A stretch of DNA of 64,000 nucleotides. Origin: Gilliamella sp. Lep-s35. GTDB lineage: Bacteria > Pseudomonadota > Gammaproteobacteria > Enterobacterales > Orbaceae. Position 1 is the stretch's first letter; each line of letters starts with the position of its first letter. A program made the translations under genes and the position numbers. The stretch covers positions 30,540-94,539 of the forward strand of contig NZ_WTEX01000009.1 of the NCBI RefSeq assembly GCF_009795845.1, written 5' to 3'. Positions 28,383 to 43,854 of the stretch are shown here, one piece after another. The notes beneath the pieces are model-generated. The model was given only the letters and a program-made list of their open reading frames with translations, was not told where the DNA came from and did no database searches.

Positions 28383-28901
28383 ATGGTTAATTATTTTGAA
28401 TTGTTGGGTTTACCAGTTCAGTTACCAGTAGATGTCACACAGTTGACCGCTCATTATCAGCAATTGCAACGGCAGTATCATCCAGATAATTTTGCTACTG
28501 TAGCTGATAGTGATAAAGTGTCAATTATCCAAAAATCAGCAACTATAAATGATGGTTATCATACATTAAAAAATCCAATCAAAGCGGCTGAGTATTTTTT
28601 ATCTTTGAAAGGTTTTGATGTAGTAACTGAGCAAAATATTATTCATGATACTGATTTCTTAATGGAACAATTTGCTCTCCGTGAACAGCTTGACGATATT
28701 GAAAGCCAAGCTAATTTTGAAGCATTAGATAGTTTTCATGAAGAAATTATTGAACGTCAAAAAACAGTATATAATGAACTATTACAATTCATCTCAAAGC
28801 AAAATTGGCAAATTGCACTTAATCAAATTTATAAAATCCGTTACCTAACTAGATTGATCGAACAAATCGAAAAGTTACAAGAAAAGCAATTTGATTTATA
28901 A
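28383..28901 (+). CDS. hscB: Co-chaperone HscB (J-protein)
   Basis: A 172-aa J-domain protein that brings IscU to HscA and stimulates its ATPase. The N-terminal J-domain contains QRQYHPDNFA, with the essential HPD, and a C-terminal three-helix bundle binds IscU. The ATG at 28383 matches family starts (M-x-YF-LFGLP); a TTG five codons earlier follows iscA directly. No good Shine-Dalgarno is visible for the ATG, so translation may be coupled to iscA. Confidence 0.94.
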   Translation: MVNYFELLGLPVQLPVDVTQLTAHYQQLQRQYHPDNFATVADSDKVSIIQKSATINDGYHTLKNPIKAAEYFLSLKGFDVVTEQNIIHDTDFLMEQFALREQLDDIESQANFEALDSFHEEIIERQKTVYNELLQFISKQNWQIALNQIYKIRYLTRLIEQIEKLQEKQFDL

Positions 28902-28937
28902 TTTAAGATAAGTAACGTATTGATAGAGATAGATTAA

Positions 28938-30797
28938 ATGGTATTATTACAAATCAGTGAACCTGGACAAACTCCACTGCCACATCAGCGTCGCATCGCT
29001 GTAGGAATTGATCTTGGTACCACCAATTCATTAGTCGCAACAGTGCGTAGTGGTCAATCAGAAGTATTGCCTGATTTAGAAGGTAATTCGTTGTTACCAT
29101 CAGTTGTCCATTATGGTGTTGATCATGATGAGAACCCTGTTATCACAGTTGGAAAAAAAGCTAAAAGCAATGCAGTTAATGATCCACAAAATACCGTTAG
29201 CTCTATTAAGCGATTAATGGGGAGAAGTTTACCTGATATAGATTTATCTCACTTTCCATATACTTTTTCACAAACTGAAAATAACGTACCTTTGTTAAAT
29301 TTACCTAATGGTCAGGTCAATCCAATACAAGTTTCCTCCGAAATTTTGAATGCTTTAGCTGAGCGGGCAAAGCAGAGCTTGCAAGGTGAGATAGATGGCG
29401 CTGTTATTACTGTTCCTGCCTATTTTGATGATGCACAACGGCAAGCAACAAAAGATGCCGCAAAATTAGCTGGTTTGCATGTTCTTCGGTTATTAAACGA
29501 GCCAACTGCTGCGGCTATTGCGTATGGTTTAGACTCAGGAAAAGAAGGTGTTATTGCTGTTTACGATTTAGGCGGTGGAACATTTGATATCTCTATTTTG
29601 CGTTTACATCAAGGCGTATTTGAAGTTCTATCAACAGGTGGTGATTCAGCACTTGGTGGTGACGATTTTGATAGGTTGCTTGCTGATTATATAAAAAGTG
29701 AGTTGGGATTGATTAATAATATAGATCCTTATCTTAATCAAGAAATTAGTAATCAAGCTACTGAAATAAAAATTTTACTAAGTCAGCAAGATTCTGCGCT
29801 CTTTTCTCTTGAGAATCAGTCGTTGGTTATTACTCGTCAGCAATTTCAACACCTAATTGAGCCATTAGTTAAACGCACTTTGGCTGTTTGTCGTCGTGCT
29901 TTAAAAGATGCTGATATTAATGCCGATGAAATAGTTGAAGTTGTGATGGTTGGAGGTTCTACTCGTGTACCTTTAGTACGAGAATTAGTGGGTAATTATT
30001 TTAAAACTAATCCGTTAACCTCTATTGATCCAGACAAAGTTGTTGCAATTGGTGCGGCTATTCAAGCTGATATTCTTGTAGGAAATAAGCCTGATTCTGA
30101 TATGTTATTACTTGATGTAATTCCATTATCCCTAGGAATAGAAACTATGGGGGAATTAGTTGAAAAAATTATTCCAAGGAATAGCACAATTCCATGTGCA
30201 AGAGCTCAAGAATTTACTACTTTTAAAGATGGTCAAACAGCCATGATGATTCATGTGCTTCAAGGTGAGCGTGAAAGTGTTAGTGACTGCCGCTCATTGG
30301 CTAAATTTATTTTACGCGGAATCCCTGCTATGCCTGCTGGTGCAGCACATATTCGTGTCACTTTCCAAGTGGATGCTGATGGATTGCTAAGCGTAACGGC
30401 AATGGAAAAATCAACTGGTGTTGAAACATCAATTCAAGTTAAACCATCTTATGGATTGAGCGATAAAGAAATAGCAACTATGATTCAAGATTCAATCAAT
30501 CATGCGCAACAGGATAAACAAGCAAGAATGCTTGCCGAACAAAAAGTTGAAGCCGCCAGAGTACTTGAAAGTTTACAAACCGCTTTAGATAAAGATGCCG
30601 ATTTATTGAATGAAAAAGAACTTAACCAAATTTTAGTTGCTAAGCATCAATTACAAGCAGCGAGCGAGTTAGATGATAGCCAACTGATTGAAAAACAAAT
30701 TAAAATTGTTGATGATGTGACACAAAATTTTGCAGCTAAGCGTATGGATAGGTCAATTCGTTACGCCTTAACAGGTCATAAAGTTGACGAGATTTAA
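28938..30797 (+). CDS. hscA: Fe-S assembly chaperone HscA (Hsp70)
   Basis: A 619-aa specialised Hsp70 that uses ATP to release clusters from IscU. The ATPase domain has [27 protein letters not shown] and [13 protein letters not shown]. The substrate-binding domain begins at about residue 390 with [13 protein letters not shown]. The N-terminal extension [17 protein letters not shown] is typical of HscA rather than DnaK, as is the lack of an acidic C-terminal EEVD-like tail. Confidence 0.97.
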   Translation: MVLLQISEPGQTPLPHQRRIAVGIDLGTTNSLVATVRSGQSEVLPDLEGNSLLPSVVHYGVDHDENPVITVGKKAKSNAVNDPQNTVSSIKRLMGRSLPDIDLSHFPYTFSQTENNVPLLNLPNGQVNPIQVSSEILNALAERAKQSLQGEIDGAVITVPAYFDDAQRQATKDAAKLAGLHVLRLLNEPTAAAIAYGLDSGKEGVIAVYDLGGGTFDISILRLHQGVFEVLSTGGDSALGGDDFDRLLADYIKSELGLINNIDPYLNQEISNQATEIKILLSQQDSALFSLENQSLVITRQQFQHLIEPLVKRTLAVCRRALKDADINADEIVEVVMVGGSTRVPLVRELVGNYFKTNPLTSIDPDKVVAIGAAIQADILVGNKPDSDMLLLDVIPLSLGIETMGELVEKIIPRNSTIPCARAQEFTTFKDGQTAMMIHVLQGERESVSDCRSLAKFILRGIPAMPAGAAHIRVTFQVDADGLLSVTAMEKSTGVETSIQVKPSYGLSDKEIATMIQDSINHAQQDKQARMLAEQKVEAARVLESLQTALDKDADLLNEKELNQILVAKHQLQAASELDDSQLIEKQIKIVDDVTQNFAAKRMDRSIRYALTGHKVDEI

Positions 30798-30811
30798 ATA
30801 ACGAGATTATT

Positions 30812-31150
30812 ATGCCGAAAATTACCTTTTTACCAAACGCCGATCTTTGTCCAGAAGGAAAAACTGTCGAAGCACAAGAAGGCGAATCTATTTTAGATGT
30901 TGCTCTGCGTAATGATATTGAGATAGAACATGCTTGCGAAATGTCGTGTGCGTGTTCTACATGTCATTGTATTGTTCGTAAAGGATTCGATTCACTTGAA
31001 GAAAGTGACGAGCAAGAAGATGACATGTTAGACAAAGCGTGGGGTGTTGAACCTCATAGCCGTTTAAGTTGCCAAGCACGCGTTGCTAACGAAGATCTAG
31101 AAGTCGAAATTCCAAGATACAGTCTTAATCATGCCAAAGAAGATCATTAA
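30812..31150 (+). CDS. fdx: 2Fe-2S ferredoxin (isc type)
   Basis: A 112-aa adrenodoxin-type ferredoxin that supplies electrons for cluster assembly. The four cluster cysteines lie in CEMSCACSTCHC and LSCQAR (about 42, 48, 51 and 87). The acidic EESDEQEDDMLD segment is the IscS-docking face in E. coli. It is the last gene of the operon; iscX, which usually follows, is not found before rpsJ. Confidence 0.97.
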   Translation: MPKITFLPNADLCPEGKTVEAQEGESILDVALRNDIEIEHACEMSCACSTCHCIVRKGFDSLEESDEQEDDMLDKAWGVEPHSRLSCQARVANEDLEVEIPRYSLNHAKEDH

Positions 31151-31284
31151 TCTACCATTGTCATTGATAATTAAGGTGACCAAAATAATTAATCATAAAA
31201 ATTTGGTATTAGACGTTTAAAATTTAATACCATTAATATGATAGTGTACTTTGTATTATAAGAAATCAATTTGTTAATTACTGC

Positions 31285-31312
31285 TTGCATTAGTTTACTA
31301 ATGCCGTATAAT
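31285..31312 (+). promoter_or_regulatory. S10 operon promoter
   Basis: TTGCAT (31285-31290) and a perfect TATAAT (31307-31312) with a 16-bp spacer form a strong sigma-70 promoter. The predicted start at about 31319 gives a leader of about 190 nt, close to the 172-nt E. coli S10 leader. Confidence 0.75.
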
Positions 31313-31318
31313 TAGTAA

Positions 31319-31824
<506 letters not shown>

Positions 31825-31855
31825 TCCTAAGCTGAATGATTGAGAGGTCGAAACA

Positions 31856-32482
31856 ATGATTGGTTTAATCGGTCGTAAAGTAGGAATGACACGAATCTTC
31901 ACTGAAGATGGTGTTTCAATTCCTGTCACCGTAGTTGAAGTTCAAAGCAACCGAGTTACTCAAGTTAAAACACTTGAGAATGACGGTTATCAAGCCATTC
32001 AGGTTACTACTGGCAGCAAAAAAGCAAGCCGTGTAAACAAACCTGAAGCAGGTCATTTCGCTAAGGCTGGCGTTGAAGCTGGTCGTGGTCTATGGGAATT
32101 CCGTTTTGAAGAAGGCGAATTTACTGTAGGTCAAAGTATTAACGTTGATATTTTTACTGACGTTAAAAAAGTTGATGTTACTGGGACATCTAAAGGTAAA
32201 GGTTTTGCTGGCGTGACTAAACGCTGGAATTTCCGTACTCAAGATGCGACTCATGGTAACTCTTTGGCACACCGTGGTCATGGCTCTATCGGTCAAAACC
32301 AAACTCCGGGTAAAGTGTTTAAAGGTCGTAAAATGGCAGGTCACCTAGGTAATGAACGTGTAACTGTTCAAAACTTAGATATTGTACGTGTTGATGCTGA
32401 ACGTAATCTTTTATTAATTAAAGGTGCAGTTCCTGGCGCAATCAATAGTGACGTAATTGTTAAACCGGCAATCAAGGCTTAA
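31856..32482 (+). CDS. rplC: 50S ribosomal protein L3
   Basis: A 208-aa protein opening [15 protein letters not shown]. The extended arm contains [20 protein letters not shown] with the PrmB-methylated Gln of the family, reaching the peptidyl-transferase centre. GAGAGG stands before the ATG. Second gene of the S10 operon. Confidence 0.98.
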   Translation: MIGLIGRKVGMTRIFTEDGVSIPVTVVEVQSNRVTQVKTLENDGYQAIQVTTGSKKASRVNKPEAGHFAKAGVEAGRGLWEFRFEEGEFTVGQSINVDIFTDVKKVDVTGTSKGKGFAGVTKRWNFRTQDATHGNSLAHRGHGSIGQNQTPGKVFKGRKMAGHLGNERVTVQNLDIVRVDAERNLLLIKGAVPGAINSDVIVKPAIKA

Positions 32483-32498
32483 CGTCGAGGAGATAGAG

Positions 32499-33101
32499 AT
32501 GGAATTAGTAGTAAAAGACGCGAAAGCGCTTTCTGTTTCCGAAACTACCTTCGGACGTGAGTTTAATGAAGCGTTAGTTCATCAAGTGGTTGTTGCTTAT
32601 GCATCTGCTGCTCGTCAGGGCTCTCGTGCACAAAAAACTCGTGCAGAAATCGCTGGTTCAGGCAAAAAACCATGGCGTCAAAAAGGCACAGGTCGTGCTC
32701 GTTCAGGTTCTATTAAGAGCCCAATTTGGCGTAGTGGTGGTGTAACATTTGCAGCAAAACCACAAGATCATAGCCAAAAAGTTAACCGTAAAATGTATCG
32801 TGGTGCATTAAAGAGTATTTTCTCTGAATTAGTGCGTCAAGAACGTTTAATTGTTGTTGAAACATTTACTGTTGAAGCACCTAAGACTAAATTATTAACT
32901 CAGAAATTAAATGATATGAACCTTAATGATGTTCTTATTATCGCTTCTGAAGTTGATGAAAATCTTTTCTTAGCAGCACGCAACTTACATAAAGTTGATG
33001 TGCGTGATGTAGCAGGTATTGATCCAGTTAGTTTGATTGCATTTGACAAAGTAGTTATCACTGTTGATGCTGTTAAACAAGTAGAGGAGATGTTAGCATG
33101 A
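32499..33101 (+). CDS. rplD: 50S ribosomal protein L4
   Basis: A 200-aa protein beginning [15 protein letters not shown], with the tunnel loop [21 protein letters not shown]4 lines the exit tunnel and is the autogenous repressor of the S10 operon. The ATG at 32499 follows CGAGGAGAT, so longer frames are ignored. The stop overlaps the rplW start (ATGA). Confidence 0.98.
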   Translation: MELVVKDAKALSVSETTFGREFNEALVHQVVVAYASAARQGSRAQKTRAEIAGSGKKPWRQKGTGRARSGSIKSPIWRSGGVTFAAKPQDHSQKVNRKMYRGALKSIFSELVRQERLIVVETFTVEAPKTKLLTQKLNDMNLNDVLIIASEVDENLFLAARNLHKVDVRDVAGIDPVSLIAFDKVVITVDAVKQVEEMLA

Positions 33102-33400
33102 TTCGTGAAGAGCGTCTGCTTAAAGTCCTGCGAGCACCACATGTTTCTGAAAAAGCATCTATTTCAATGGAAAAAACAAATACATTAGTATTGAAAGTTG
33201 CTAAAGATGCTACTAAGAGAGAGATTAAAGCCGCAGTTGAACAACTATTTGAAGTTAAAGTAGATGACGTTAATACTCTTGTTGTTAAAGGCAAAGTAAA
33301 ACGTCGTGGTCAACAAATCGGTCGCCGTAGCGACTGGAAAAAAGCTTACGTTACTTTAGCAGAAGGTCAAAATTTAGACCTTGCTGGCGTCGCTGAGTAA
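33098..33400 (+). CDS. rplW: 50S ribosomal protein L23
   Basis: A 100-aa protein ([20 protein letters not shown], then [20 protein letters not shown]). L23 sits at the tunnel exit and docks trigger factor and SRP. It overlaps rplD by four bases. Confidence 0.98.
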   Translation: MIREERLLKVLRAPHVSEKASISMEKTNTLVLKVAKDATKREIKAAVEQLFEVKVDDVNTLVVKGKVKRRGQQIGRRSDWKKAYVTLAEGQNLDLAGVAE

Positions 33401-34243
<843 letters not shown>

Positions 34244-34247
34244 TTAA

Positions 34248-34541
<294 letters not shown>

Positions 34542-34545
34542 GTAG

Positions 34546-34887
<342 letters not shown>

Positions 34888-34901
34888 GCTGGAGAATAGC
34901 A

Positions 34902-35639
34902 ATGGGTCAAAAAGTAAATCCAAATGGTATCCGATTAGGCATTGTCAAGCCTTGGACATCTACATGGTATTCGGGTACAAAGACATTCGCTGATAATTTA
35001 GAAAGTGATTTTAGAGTGCGTGAATTCTTAAATAAAGAATTAGCTCAAGCGTCAATCTCTAAAATTGTGATCGACCGTTCAGCAGAAACTAACGTTCGCA
35101 TTACTATTCATACTGCTCGTCCGGGTATTGTGATTGGTAAAAAAGGCGAGGACGTTGAAAAATTACGTAATGCCGTAGCTTCTATTGTCAATAAATATAA
35201 AGACAAAAGAGAAAAACGTGATGTTGCAGTACAAATTAATATTGCTGAAGTTCGTAAACCAGAACTAGATGCTAAATTAGTTGCTGATAGTATCACTTCT
35301 CAGTTAGAACGCCGCGTTATGTTCCGTCGTGCTATGAAACGTGCGGTTCAAAATGCAATGAAGGCAGGTGCTAAAGGTATCAAAGTTGAAGTAAGCGGTC
35401 GTTTAGGCGGTGCTGAAATTGCTCGTAGCGAATGGTATCGTGAAGGACGTGTACCTTTACATACATTACGAGCTGATATCGACTATGGTTTGTCTGAAGC
35501 ATTAACTACCTACGGTATTATTGGTGTTAAAGTGTGGATCTTCAAAGGTGAGATCCTTGGTGGTATGGCTGCCGTTGAACAAGCAGAAAAACAACCTGCT
35601 GCTCAACCGAAAAAGCAGCGCAAAGGCCGAAAACAATAA
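34902..35639 (+). CDS. rpsC: 30S ribosomal protein S3
   Basis: A 245-aa protein: [20 protein letters not shown], a KH domain with [16 protein letters not shown], and a basic Gln/Lys-rich tail slightly longer than in E. coli (233 aa). S3 lines the mRNA entry tunnel. Confidence 0.98.
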   Translation: MGQKVNPNGIRLGIVKPWTSTWYSGTKTFADNLESDFRVREFLNKELAQASISKIVIDRSAETNVRITIHTARPGIVIGKKGEDVEKLRNAVASIVNKYKDKREKRDVAVQINIAEVRKPELDAKLVADSITSQLERRVMFRRAMKRAVQNAMKAGAKGIKVEVSGRLGGAEIARSEWYREGRVPLHTLRADIDYGLSEALTTYGIIGVKVWIFKGEILGGMAAVEQAEKQPAAQPKKQRKGRKQ

Positions 35640-36062
<423 letters not shown>

Positions 36063-36254
36063 ATGAAAGCAAAAGAGCTACGCGAAAAAAGCGTTGAAGA
36101 GTTAAATACTGAACTTCTTAATTTATTACGTGAGCAATTTAACTTACGTATGCAATTAGCTGGAGGTCAGTTGACACAGACTCATATGTTAAAACAAGTG
36201 CGTCGTAATATTGCACGTGTTAAAACGTTATTAACTGAGAAGGCGGGTGCGTAA
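36063..36254 (+). CDS. rpmC: 50S ribosomal protein L29
   Basis: A 63-aa helical protein ([20 protein letters not shown]) found near the tunnel exit. Its ATG follows the rplP stop with no gap, indicating coupled translation. Confidence 0.98.
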   Translation: MKAKELREKSVEELNTELLNLLREQFNLRMQLAGGQLTQTHMLKQVRRNIARVKTLLTEKAGA

Positions 36255-36255
36255 T

Positions 36256-36516
36256 ATGACTACTGAAGTAAAAATTCGTACTCAGCAAGGTCGTGTTATT
36301 AGCGACAAGATGGATAAATCTATTACTGTTGCTATTGAACGTAAAGTGAAGCATCCGTTATATGGTAAGTTCATTAAACGTACGACTAAATTGCATGTAC
36401 ATGATGAAAACAACGAGTGTGGTATTGGTGATACTGTAGAAATTAAAGAGTGTCGTCCATTATCAAAAACCAAATCTTGGACTCTTGTTCGAATTGTCGA
36501 AAAAGCAGTTATCTAA
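36256..36516 (+). CDS. rpsQ: 30S ribosomal protein S17
   Basis: An 86-aa OB-fold protein with [20 protein letters not shown] and a C-terminal [15 protein letters not shown]. It is an early 16S rRNA binder. The ATG at 36256, one base after rpmC, is chosen over the GTG at 36247. Last gene of the S10 operon. Confidence 0.97.
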   Translation: MTTEVKIRTQQGRVISDKMDKSITVAIERKVKHPLYGKFIKRTTKLHVHDENNECGIGDTVEIKECRPLSKTKSWTLVRIVEKAVI

Positions 36517-36546
36517 TCTTTTTTGATTAAAAACTGTACATAATAT

Positions 36547-36577
36547 AATAAACGGCTTATTAGCCGTTTATTTTATG
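36547..36577 (+). terminator. Terminator ending the S10 operon
   Basis: AATAAACGGC (36547-36556) and GCCGTTTATT (36563-36572) form a perfect 10-bp stem with a 6-base loop, followed by TTATG. It separates rpsQ from the spc promoter. Confidence 0.75.
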
Positions 36578-36594
36578 CTATCCATTTTATTTGA

Positions 36595-37086
<492 letters not shown>

Positions 37087-37096
37087 GGAGCGGGTA

Positions 37097-37411
37097 ATGG
37101 CAGCGAAAATCCGTCGAGAAGATGAAGTTATCGTGTTAACTGGTAAAGATAAAGGTAAACGCGGTAAAGTAAAAAGCGTTTTGTCTACTGGTAAAGTGAT
37201 TGTTGAAGGTATTAATTTGGTGAAAAAACATCAAAAACCAGTACCTGCATTAAATCAAGAAGGTGGAATTGTTGAAAAAGAAGCAGCTATTAACGTTTCT
37301 AATGTGGCAATTTTTAATCCAGCTACAGGCAAAGCAGATCGCGTAGGCTTTCGTTTTGAGAACGGTAAAAAAGTCCGTTTTTATAAGTCTACTAATGAAT
37401 TAATCAATTAA
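37097..37411 (+). CDS. rplX: 50S ribosomal protein L24
   Basis: A 104-aa KOW-domain protein ([20 protein letters not shown]) that starts 50S assembly. TAAGGAG provides a strong ribosome site. Confidence 0.98.
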   Translation: MAAKIRREDEVIVLTGKDKGKRGKVKSVLSTGKVIVEGINLVKKHQKPVPALNQEGGIVEKEAAINVSNVAIFNPATGKADRVGFRFENGKKVRFYKSTNELIN

Positions 37412-37428
37412 GTAATTTGGAGTGTACG

Positions 37429-37968
37429 ATGGCGAAACTGCATGATTACTACAAAGCACAGGTAGTAAATAAACTGCAAGAACAGTTTGGCTACAAATCT
37501 GTCATGCAAGTCCCTCGGATCGAAAAGATCACCTTGAATATGGGTGTGGGTGAAGCAATTACTGATAAGAAATTATTAGATAATGCTGTTGCAGATTTAG
37601 CTGCAATCAGTGGTCAAAAACCACTTGTCACAAAAGCACGCAAATCAGTTGCTGGTTTTAAAATCCGTCAAGGGTATCCTATTGGTTGTAAAGTCACTTT
37701 ACGTGGCGAACGTATGTGGGAATTTTTTGAACGTCTAGTTTATATTGCTCTTCCTCGTACTCGAGATTTTCGTGGTTTAAGCGCAAAATCTTTTGATGGT
37801 CGTGGTAACTATAGCATGGGTGTTCGTGAGCAAATCGTTTTCCCTGAAATAGATTATGATAAAGTTGATCGTGTTCGTGGTTTAGATATCACTATCACAA
37901 CAACTGCACAATCAGATGAAGAAGGCCGAGCTTTATTATCTGCCTTTAACTTCCCATTTCGTAAGTAA
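37429..37968 (+). CDS. rplE: 50S ribosomal protein L5
   Basis: A 179-aa protein ([20 protein letters not shown]) with [10 protein letters not shown] and [20 protein letters not shown]5 binds 5S rRNA and the P-site tRNA. The ATG at 37429, after TTTGGAGTG, is the family start. Confidence 0.98.
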   Translation: MAKLHDYYKAQVVNKLQEQFGYKSVMQVPRIEKITLNMGVGEAITDKKLLDNAVADLAAISGQKPLVTKARKSVAGFKIRQGYPIGCKVTLRGERMWEFFERLVYIALPRTRDFRGLSAKSFDGRGNYSMGVREQIVFPEIDYDKVDRVRGLDITITTTAQSDEEGRALLSAFNFPFRK

Positions 37969-37979
37969 GGTAGGGCATA

Positions 37980-38285
37980 ATGGCTAAACAATCAATGATT
38001 GAACGCGATAAGAAACGCGTAAAGCTAGCAGAAAAATATTTTGCAAAGCGTCAAGAATTAAAAGCGATTATCTCTGATCTTAATGCATCAGATGAAGATC
38101 GTTGGAATGCAGTGCTTAAATTGCAAACGCTTCCTCGTGATTCTAGTCCATCACGTCAACGTCGTCGTTGTCGTCAAACTGGTCGTCCTCATGGCGTCCT
38201 TCGTAAGTTTGGTTTAAGCCGTATTAAGGTTCGTGAATCAGCCATGCGTGGTGAGATTCCTGGTCTTAAAAAGGCAAGTTGGTAA
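37980..38285 (+). CDS. rpsN: 30S ribosomal protein S14 (zinc-free form)
   Basis: A 101-aa protein ([20 protein letters not shown]) ending [11 protein letters not shown]. It is the long type without the CxxC pairs, so it does not need zinc. It follows rplE by 11 bases. Confidence 0.98.
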   Translation: MAKQSMIERDKKRVKLAEKYFAKRQELKAIISDLNASDEDRWNAVLKLQTLPRDSSPSRQRRRCRQTGRPHGVLRKFGLSRIKVRESAMRGEIPGLKKASW

Positions 38286-38302
38286 TCAGGGGAGTGTTAT
38301 AG

Positions 38303-38695
<393 letters not shown>

Positions 38696-38706
38696 GGGAG
38701 AAAAAA

Positions 38707-39240
38707 ATGTCTCGTGTTGCAAAAGCACCTGTCGTTGTTCCTGCTGGCGTAGAGGTAAAACTCAATGGTCAGGTAATTACGATTAAAGGTAAAAATGGCG
38801 AGTTATCTCGCACAATAAATAACGCTGTTGTTATTAATCAAGAAGAAGGTCAAATTAAATTTGCTCCTCGTGATGGTTTTGCCGATGCTTGGGCTCAAGC
38901 AGGTACTGCTCGTGCGTTGATTAATGCAATGGTTATTGGTGTTACTGAAGGTTTTACTAAAAAACTTCAGCTAGTTGGTGTCGGTTATCGTGCACAAGTA
39001 AAAGGTAATACAATTGGTTTATCTCTTGGATATTCTCATCCAATAGAACATCAATTACCTGCAGGTGTAACAGCTGAATGTCCTTCTCAAACTGAAATCG
39101 TACTAAAAAGTGCTGATAAACAGTTAATTGGACAAGTAGCTGCTGATATCCGTGCTTATCGTCGTCCTGAGCCTTATAAAGGTAAAGGTGTTCGTTACGC
39201 AGATGAAGTTGTGCGTACTAAAGAAGCTAAGAAAAAGTAA
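38707..39240 (+). CDS. rplF: 50S ribosomal protein L6
   Basis: A 177-aa protein ([20 protein letters not shown]) with the C-terminal signature [17 protein letters not shown]6 lies near the factor-binding centre. Confidence 0.98.
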   Translation: MSRVAKAPVVVPAGVEVKLNGQVITIKGKNGELSRTINNAVVINQEEGQIKFAPRDGFADAWAQAGTARALINAMVIGVTEGFTKKLQLVGVGYRAQVKGNTIGLSLGYSHPIEHQLPAGVTAECPSQTEIVLKSADKQLIGQVAADIRAYRRPEPYKGKGVRYADEVVRTKEAKKK

Positions 39241-39249
39241 GGTAACACT

Positions 39250-39603
39250 ATGGATAAGAAATCAGCTCGTATCCGTCGTGCAACTAAAGCGCGTCGTAAG
39301 ATGCATGAACTACTTGCAACTCGCTTAGTGGTTCACCGTACTCCGCGTCATATTTATGCGCAGATTATCGCACCAAACGGATCAGAAGTACTGGCAGCAG
39401 CTTCTACATTAGAAAAAGCTATCAGTGAAAGTTTAAAATACACCGGAAACAAAGATGCAGCAGCAGCGGTTGGTAAAGCAATTGCTGAACGTGCATTAGC
39501 GAAAGATATCAAAGAAGTTTCATTTGATCGTTCAGGTTTCCAATATCATGGTCGAGTTCAGGCGCTAGCAGATGCTGCTCGCGAAGCTGGCCTACAGTTC
39601 TAA
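39250..39603 (+). CDS. rplR: 50S ribosomal protein L18
   Basis: A 117-aa 5S rRNA-binding protein ([20 protein letters not shown]), with [20 protein letters not shown] at the C-terminus. Confidence 0.98.
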   Translation: MDKKSARIRRATKARRKMHELLATRLVVHRTPRHIYAQIIAPNGSEVLAAASTLEKAISESLKYTGNKDAAAAVGKAIAERALAKDIKEVSFDRSGFQYHGRVQALADAAREAGLQF

Positions 39604-39608
39604 GGTAG

Positions 39609-40118
<510 letters not shown>

Positions 40119-40124
40119 TTAGCC

Positions 40125-40304
40125 ATGGCAAAAACAATTAAAATTACACAAACTCGTAGTTCTATTGGTCGTCTACCGAAGCATAAAGCGACGTTAGTTG
40201 GTCTTGGATTACGTCGTATTGGTCATACTGTTGAGCGCGAGGATACTCCTGCGATTCGCGGTATGGTAAACCAAGTTTATTACATGGTTAAAGTAGAGGA
40301 GTAA
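40125..40304 (+). CDS. rpmD: 50S ribosomal protein L30
   Basis: A short gene of 59 codons between rpsE and rpl[21 protein letters not shown], then [17 protein letters not shown] and YYMVKVEE. Length and position are those of enteric L30. Six bases separate it from the rpsE stop. Confidence 0.97.
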   Translation: MAKTIKITQTRSSIGRLPKHKATLVGLGLRRIGHTVEREDTPAIRGMVNQVYYMVKVEE

Positions 40305-40309
40305 TAGTA

Positions 40310-40744
40310 ATGCGTTTAAATACTTTATCTCCTGCTGAAGGTTCAAAGCATGCACCAAAACGTGTAGGCCGAGGAATCGGTTCTGGTTTAGGTAAAACTG
40401 GTACTCGTGGTATTAAAGGTCAAAAATCTCGTTCAGGCGGTGGCGTTCGTCGCGGCTTTGAAGGTGGTCAAATGCCTTTATATCGTCGTTTACCAAAATT
40501 TGGTTTTACCTCACGTAAAGCTCAAGTTACAGCTCAAGTTCGTCTTTCTGATTTAATGAAAGTTGAAGGCGATATTGTTGACCTAAATAGCTTAAAAGTT
40601 GCAAATGTGATTAACTCACAAATTGAATATGCAAAAATCATGTTATCTGGTGAAGTAACTAAACCAGTAACAGTTCGCGGTATTCGTGTAACTAAAGGTG
40701 CTAAAGCTGCAATTGAAGCTGCTGGCGGAAAAATTGAGGAATAA
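40310..40744 (+). CDS. rplO: 50S ribosomal protein L15
   Basis: A 144-aa protein ([20 protein letters not shown]) with the Gly/Arg-rich [20 protein letters not shown]. It is a late 50S assembly protein, encoded just before secY. Confidence 0.98.
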   Translation: MRLNTLSPAEGSKHAPKRVGRGIGSGLGKTGTRGIKGQKSRSGGGVRRGFEGGQMPLYRRLPKFGFTSRKAQVTAQVRLSDLMKVEGDIVDLNSLKVANVINSQIEYAKIMLSGEVTKPVTVRGIRVTKGAKAAIEAAGGKIEE

Positions 40745-40752
40745 GTAGAAAG

Positions 40753-42093
40753 ATGGCAAAGCAACCAGGATTAGATTTTCAAAGTACACGAGGCGGTAGT
40801 GGTGAGCTTAAAAGACGCTTAATGTTTGTGCTTTTAGCGCTTATTGTTTTTCGTCTTGGTTCTTATATTCCCGTTCCTGGTATTGATACTAAAGCGTTAT
40901 CAGACATGCTAGCAGCAGCATCATCAAATGGCATTGTAAATATGTTCAATATGTTTTCTGGTGGTGCTTTAAGCCGTGCTTCAATTTTTGCATTAGGGAT
41001 AATGCCTTATATTTCTGCATCAATTATTGTGCAGTTATTAACGGCAATTAGCCCTAAGTTAGCAGAATTAAAGAAAGAAGGTGAATCTGGTCGTAAAAAA
41101 ATTAGTCAATACACTCGCTATGGCACATTAGCTTTAGCGATTGTACAAGCTGTTGGTATTGCGACTGGTTTACCAAACATTCCTGGTTATGGTGATGTTG
41201 TTATTAATCCAGGATTTTCTTTTTACTTTATTGCATCGGTTAGCTTAGTTACTGGTACTATGTTTCTTATGTGGCTAGGTGAACAGATCACAGAGCGAGG
41301 CGTAGGTAATGGAATTTCAATTATTATCTTTGCTGGTATTGTGGCTAGTCTTCCTCATGCTATATATGAAACAATTGAACAAGCTCGTTCAGGTTCATTA
41401 CATCCGATTTTATTATTAGTGGTCGCAGCTTTAGTGGTGGGTGTTACTTACTTTGTTGTATTTGTTGAACGTGGACAACGACGTATTGTTGTTAACTATG
41501 CGCAACGACAACAAGGTCGTCGTGTGTATGCTGCACAAAGTACACATTTACCATTAAAGATTAATATGGCTGGGGTTATTCCTGCAATATTTGCTTCAAC
41601 AATAGCTATGTTACCATCAATGATGGCTTCTTGGTTTCAAGGAGACGGTTCGGGATGGAGATATTTTATTGTCCTTATAAACCAATATTTTTCTCATGAT
41701 CAACCGTTATACATTATCTTTTTTGCGGCAGCGATTATCTTCTTTTGTTTCTTCTATACGGCATTGGTTTTCAATCCAAGAGAAACAGCAGATCAGCTTA
41801 AAAAATCAGGTGCATTTATTCCAGGTATCCGTCCAGGTGAACAAACATCTAAGTATATTGACAAGGTAATGACTCGTTTAACGCTAATTGGCGCAATCTA
41901 CATTACTTTTGTATGTTTGGTTCCAATGTTTATGACAAGCGCAATGAAAGTTCCAGTTCAATTTGGTGGAACATCATTATTAATTGTTGTTGTTGTAATC
42001 ATGGATTTTATGGCACAAGTACAGACTTTAATGATGCCAAATCGTTATGAGTCAGTGTTAAAGAAAGCGAACCTTAAAGGCTACGGCCGATAA
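40753..42093 (+). CDS. secY: Protein translocase subunit SecY
   Basis: A 446-aa inner-membrane channel with ten membrane helices. It shows [16 protein letters not shown], the plug and pore-ring region [16 protein letters not shown], and the cytosolic C5 loop [20 protein letters not shown] that binds SecA. It forms SecYEG with genes outside this window. It lies at its usual place between rplO and rpmJ. Confidence 0.98.
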   Translation: MAKQPGLDFQSTRGGSGELKRRLMFVLLALIVFRLGSYIPVPGIDTKALSDMLAAASSNGIVNMFNMFSGGALSRASIFALGIMPYISASIIVQLLTAISPKLAELKKEGESGRKKISQYTRYGTLALAIVQAVGIATGLPNIPGYGDVVINPGFSFYFIASVSLVTGTMFLMWLGEQITERGVGNGISIIIFAGIVASLPHAIYETIEQARSGSLHPILLLVVAALVVGVTYFVVFVERGQRRIVVNYAQRQQGRRVYAAQSTHLPLKINMAGVIPAIFASTIAMLPSMMASWFQGDGSGWRYFIVLINQYFSHDQPLYIIFFAAAIIFFCFFYTALVFNPRETADQLKKSGAFIPGIRPGEQTSKYIDKVMTRLTLIGAIYITFVCLVPMFMTSAMKVPVQFGGTSLLIVVVVIMDFMAQVQTLMMPNRYESVLKKANLKGYGR

Positions 42094-42119
42094 GTTAGCC
42101 AGAAGTTACGGAGAAAAAA

Positions 42120-42233
42120 ATGAAAGTTCGTGCTTCAGTCAAGAAATTATGCAGAAATTGTAAAATCATTAAACGTAATGGCATCGTTCGTGTTATTTGC
42201 GTTGAAGGTAAACACAAACAACGTCAAGGTTAA
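42120..42233 (+). CDS. rpmJ: 50S ribosomal protein L36 (zinc-binding form)
   Basis: A short gene of 37 codons: [20 protein letters not shown], then [17 protein letters not shown]. The Cys11, Cys14, Cys27 and His32 ligands are present, so this is the zinc-dependent version. ACGGAG lies nine bases upstream. Last gene of the spc operon. Confidence 0.97.
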   Translation: MKVRASVKKLCRNCKIIKRNGIVRVICVEGKHKQRQG

Positions 42234-42289
42234 TTTATTTAGCCGTAAAGTTGTGCTTTTGCATATTTTACTTGCCAAAGTATAGTAAA

Positions 42290-42320
42290 GCTGGCTAGAA
42301 TAGCCAGCCTAGATTTATTT
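42290..42320 (+). terminator. Hairpin between spc and alpha operons
   Basis: GCTGGCT (42290-42296) and AGCCAGC (42302-42308) form a 7-bp stem with a 5-base loop; the following CTAGATTTATTT is only moderately T-rich. It is a partial terminator or processing site, so spc transcripts may read into alpha. Confidence 0.5.
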
Positions 42321-42405
42321 GTGGATTCACTGTTTGAGTATCCTGAAAACGGGCTTTTCAGTATGGTGAATTCACTAAACATTAACAATAAAGGAGTGCA
42401 TAGTG
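42321..42405 (+). promoter_or_regulatory. Alpha operon leader (S4-binding pseudoknot)
   Basis: The segment TTGAGTATCCTGAAAACGGG followed by CTTTTCAG is nearly identical to the E. coli alpha-operon ribosome-binding site, where S4 traps an inactive initiation complex. The flanking GTGGATTCAC (42321-42330) and GTGAATTCAC (42367-42376) can pair to form the outer helix. The start codon is GTG, as in E. coli. Confidence 0.8.
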
Positions 42406-42759
42406 GCCCGTATAGCAGGCATTAACATTCCTGATCAACAACATGCTGTGATTGCTTTACAAGCGATTTATGGTATTGGAAGTACCCGCGCTAAGACAAT
42501 TTGTGCTGAAGCTGGTATTCCTGAACATGTTAAGATCAGAGAACTATCTGAAGATCAGATTGAAAAGTTACGTGAACAAGTCGCTAAATTCACTGTTGAA
42601 GGTGATTTACGTCGTGAAGTAACTATGAGTATCAAGCGTTTATTAGACCTTGGTTGTTATCGTGGCATGCGTCACCGTCGTGGACTTCCTGTCCGTGGTC
42701 AACGCACAAAGACTAACGCTCGTACCCGTAAGGGACCGCGTAAGCCAATCAAGAAATAA
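42403..42759 (+). CDS. rpsM: 30S ribosomal protein S13
   Basis: A 118-aa protein ([20 protein letters not shown]) with a basic tail [18 protein letters not shown]. It contacts the P-site tRNA and bridges to the 50S. The GTG start lies inside the S4-controlled pseudoknot, with AAGGAG upstream. First gene of the alpha operon. Confidence 0.98.
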   Translation: MARIAGINIPDQQHAVIALQAIYGIGSTRAKTICAEAGIPEHVKIRELSEDQIEKLREQVAKFTVEGDLRREVTMSIKRLLDLGCYRGMRHRRGLPVRGQRTKTNARTRKGPRKPIKK

Positions 42760-42774
42760 TTGAGGTATAATTAA

Positions 42775-43164
<390 letters not shown>

Positions 43165-43190
43165 TTTTTTATTAAACATTGAATGTTTAG

Positions 43191-43829
<639 letters not shown>

Positions 43830-43854
43830 AGTTTAGCACTTAAGAGAGGACATA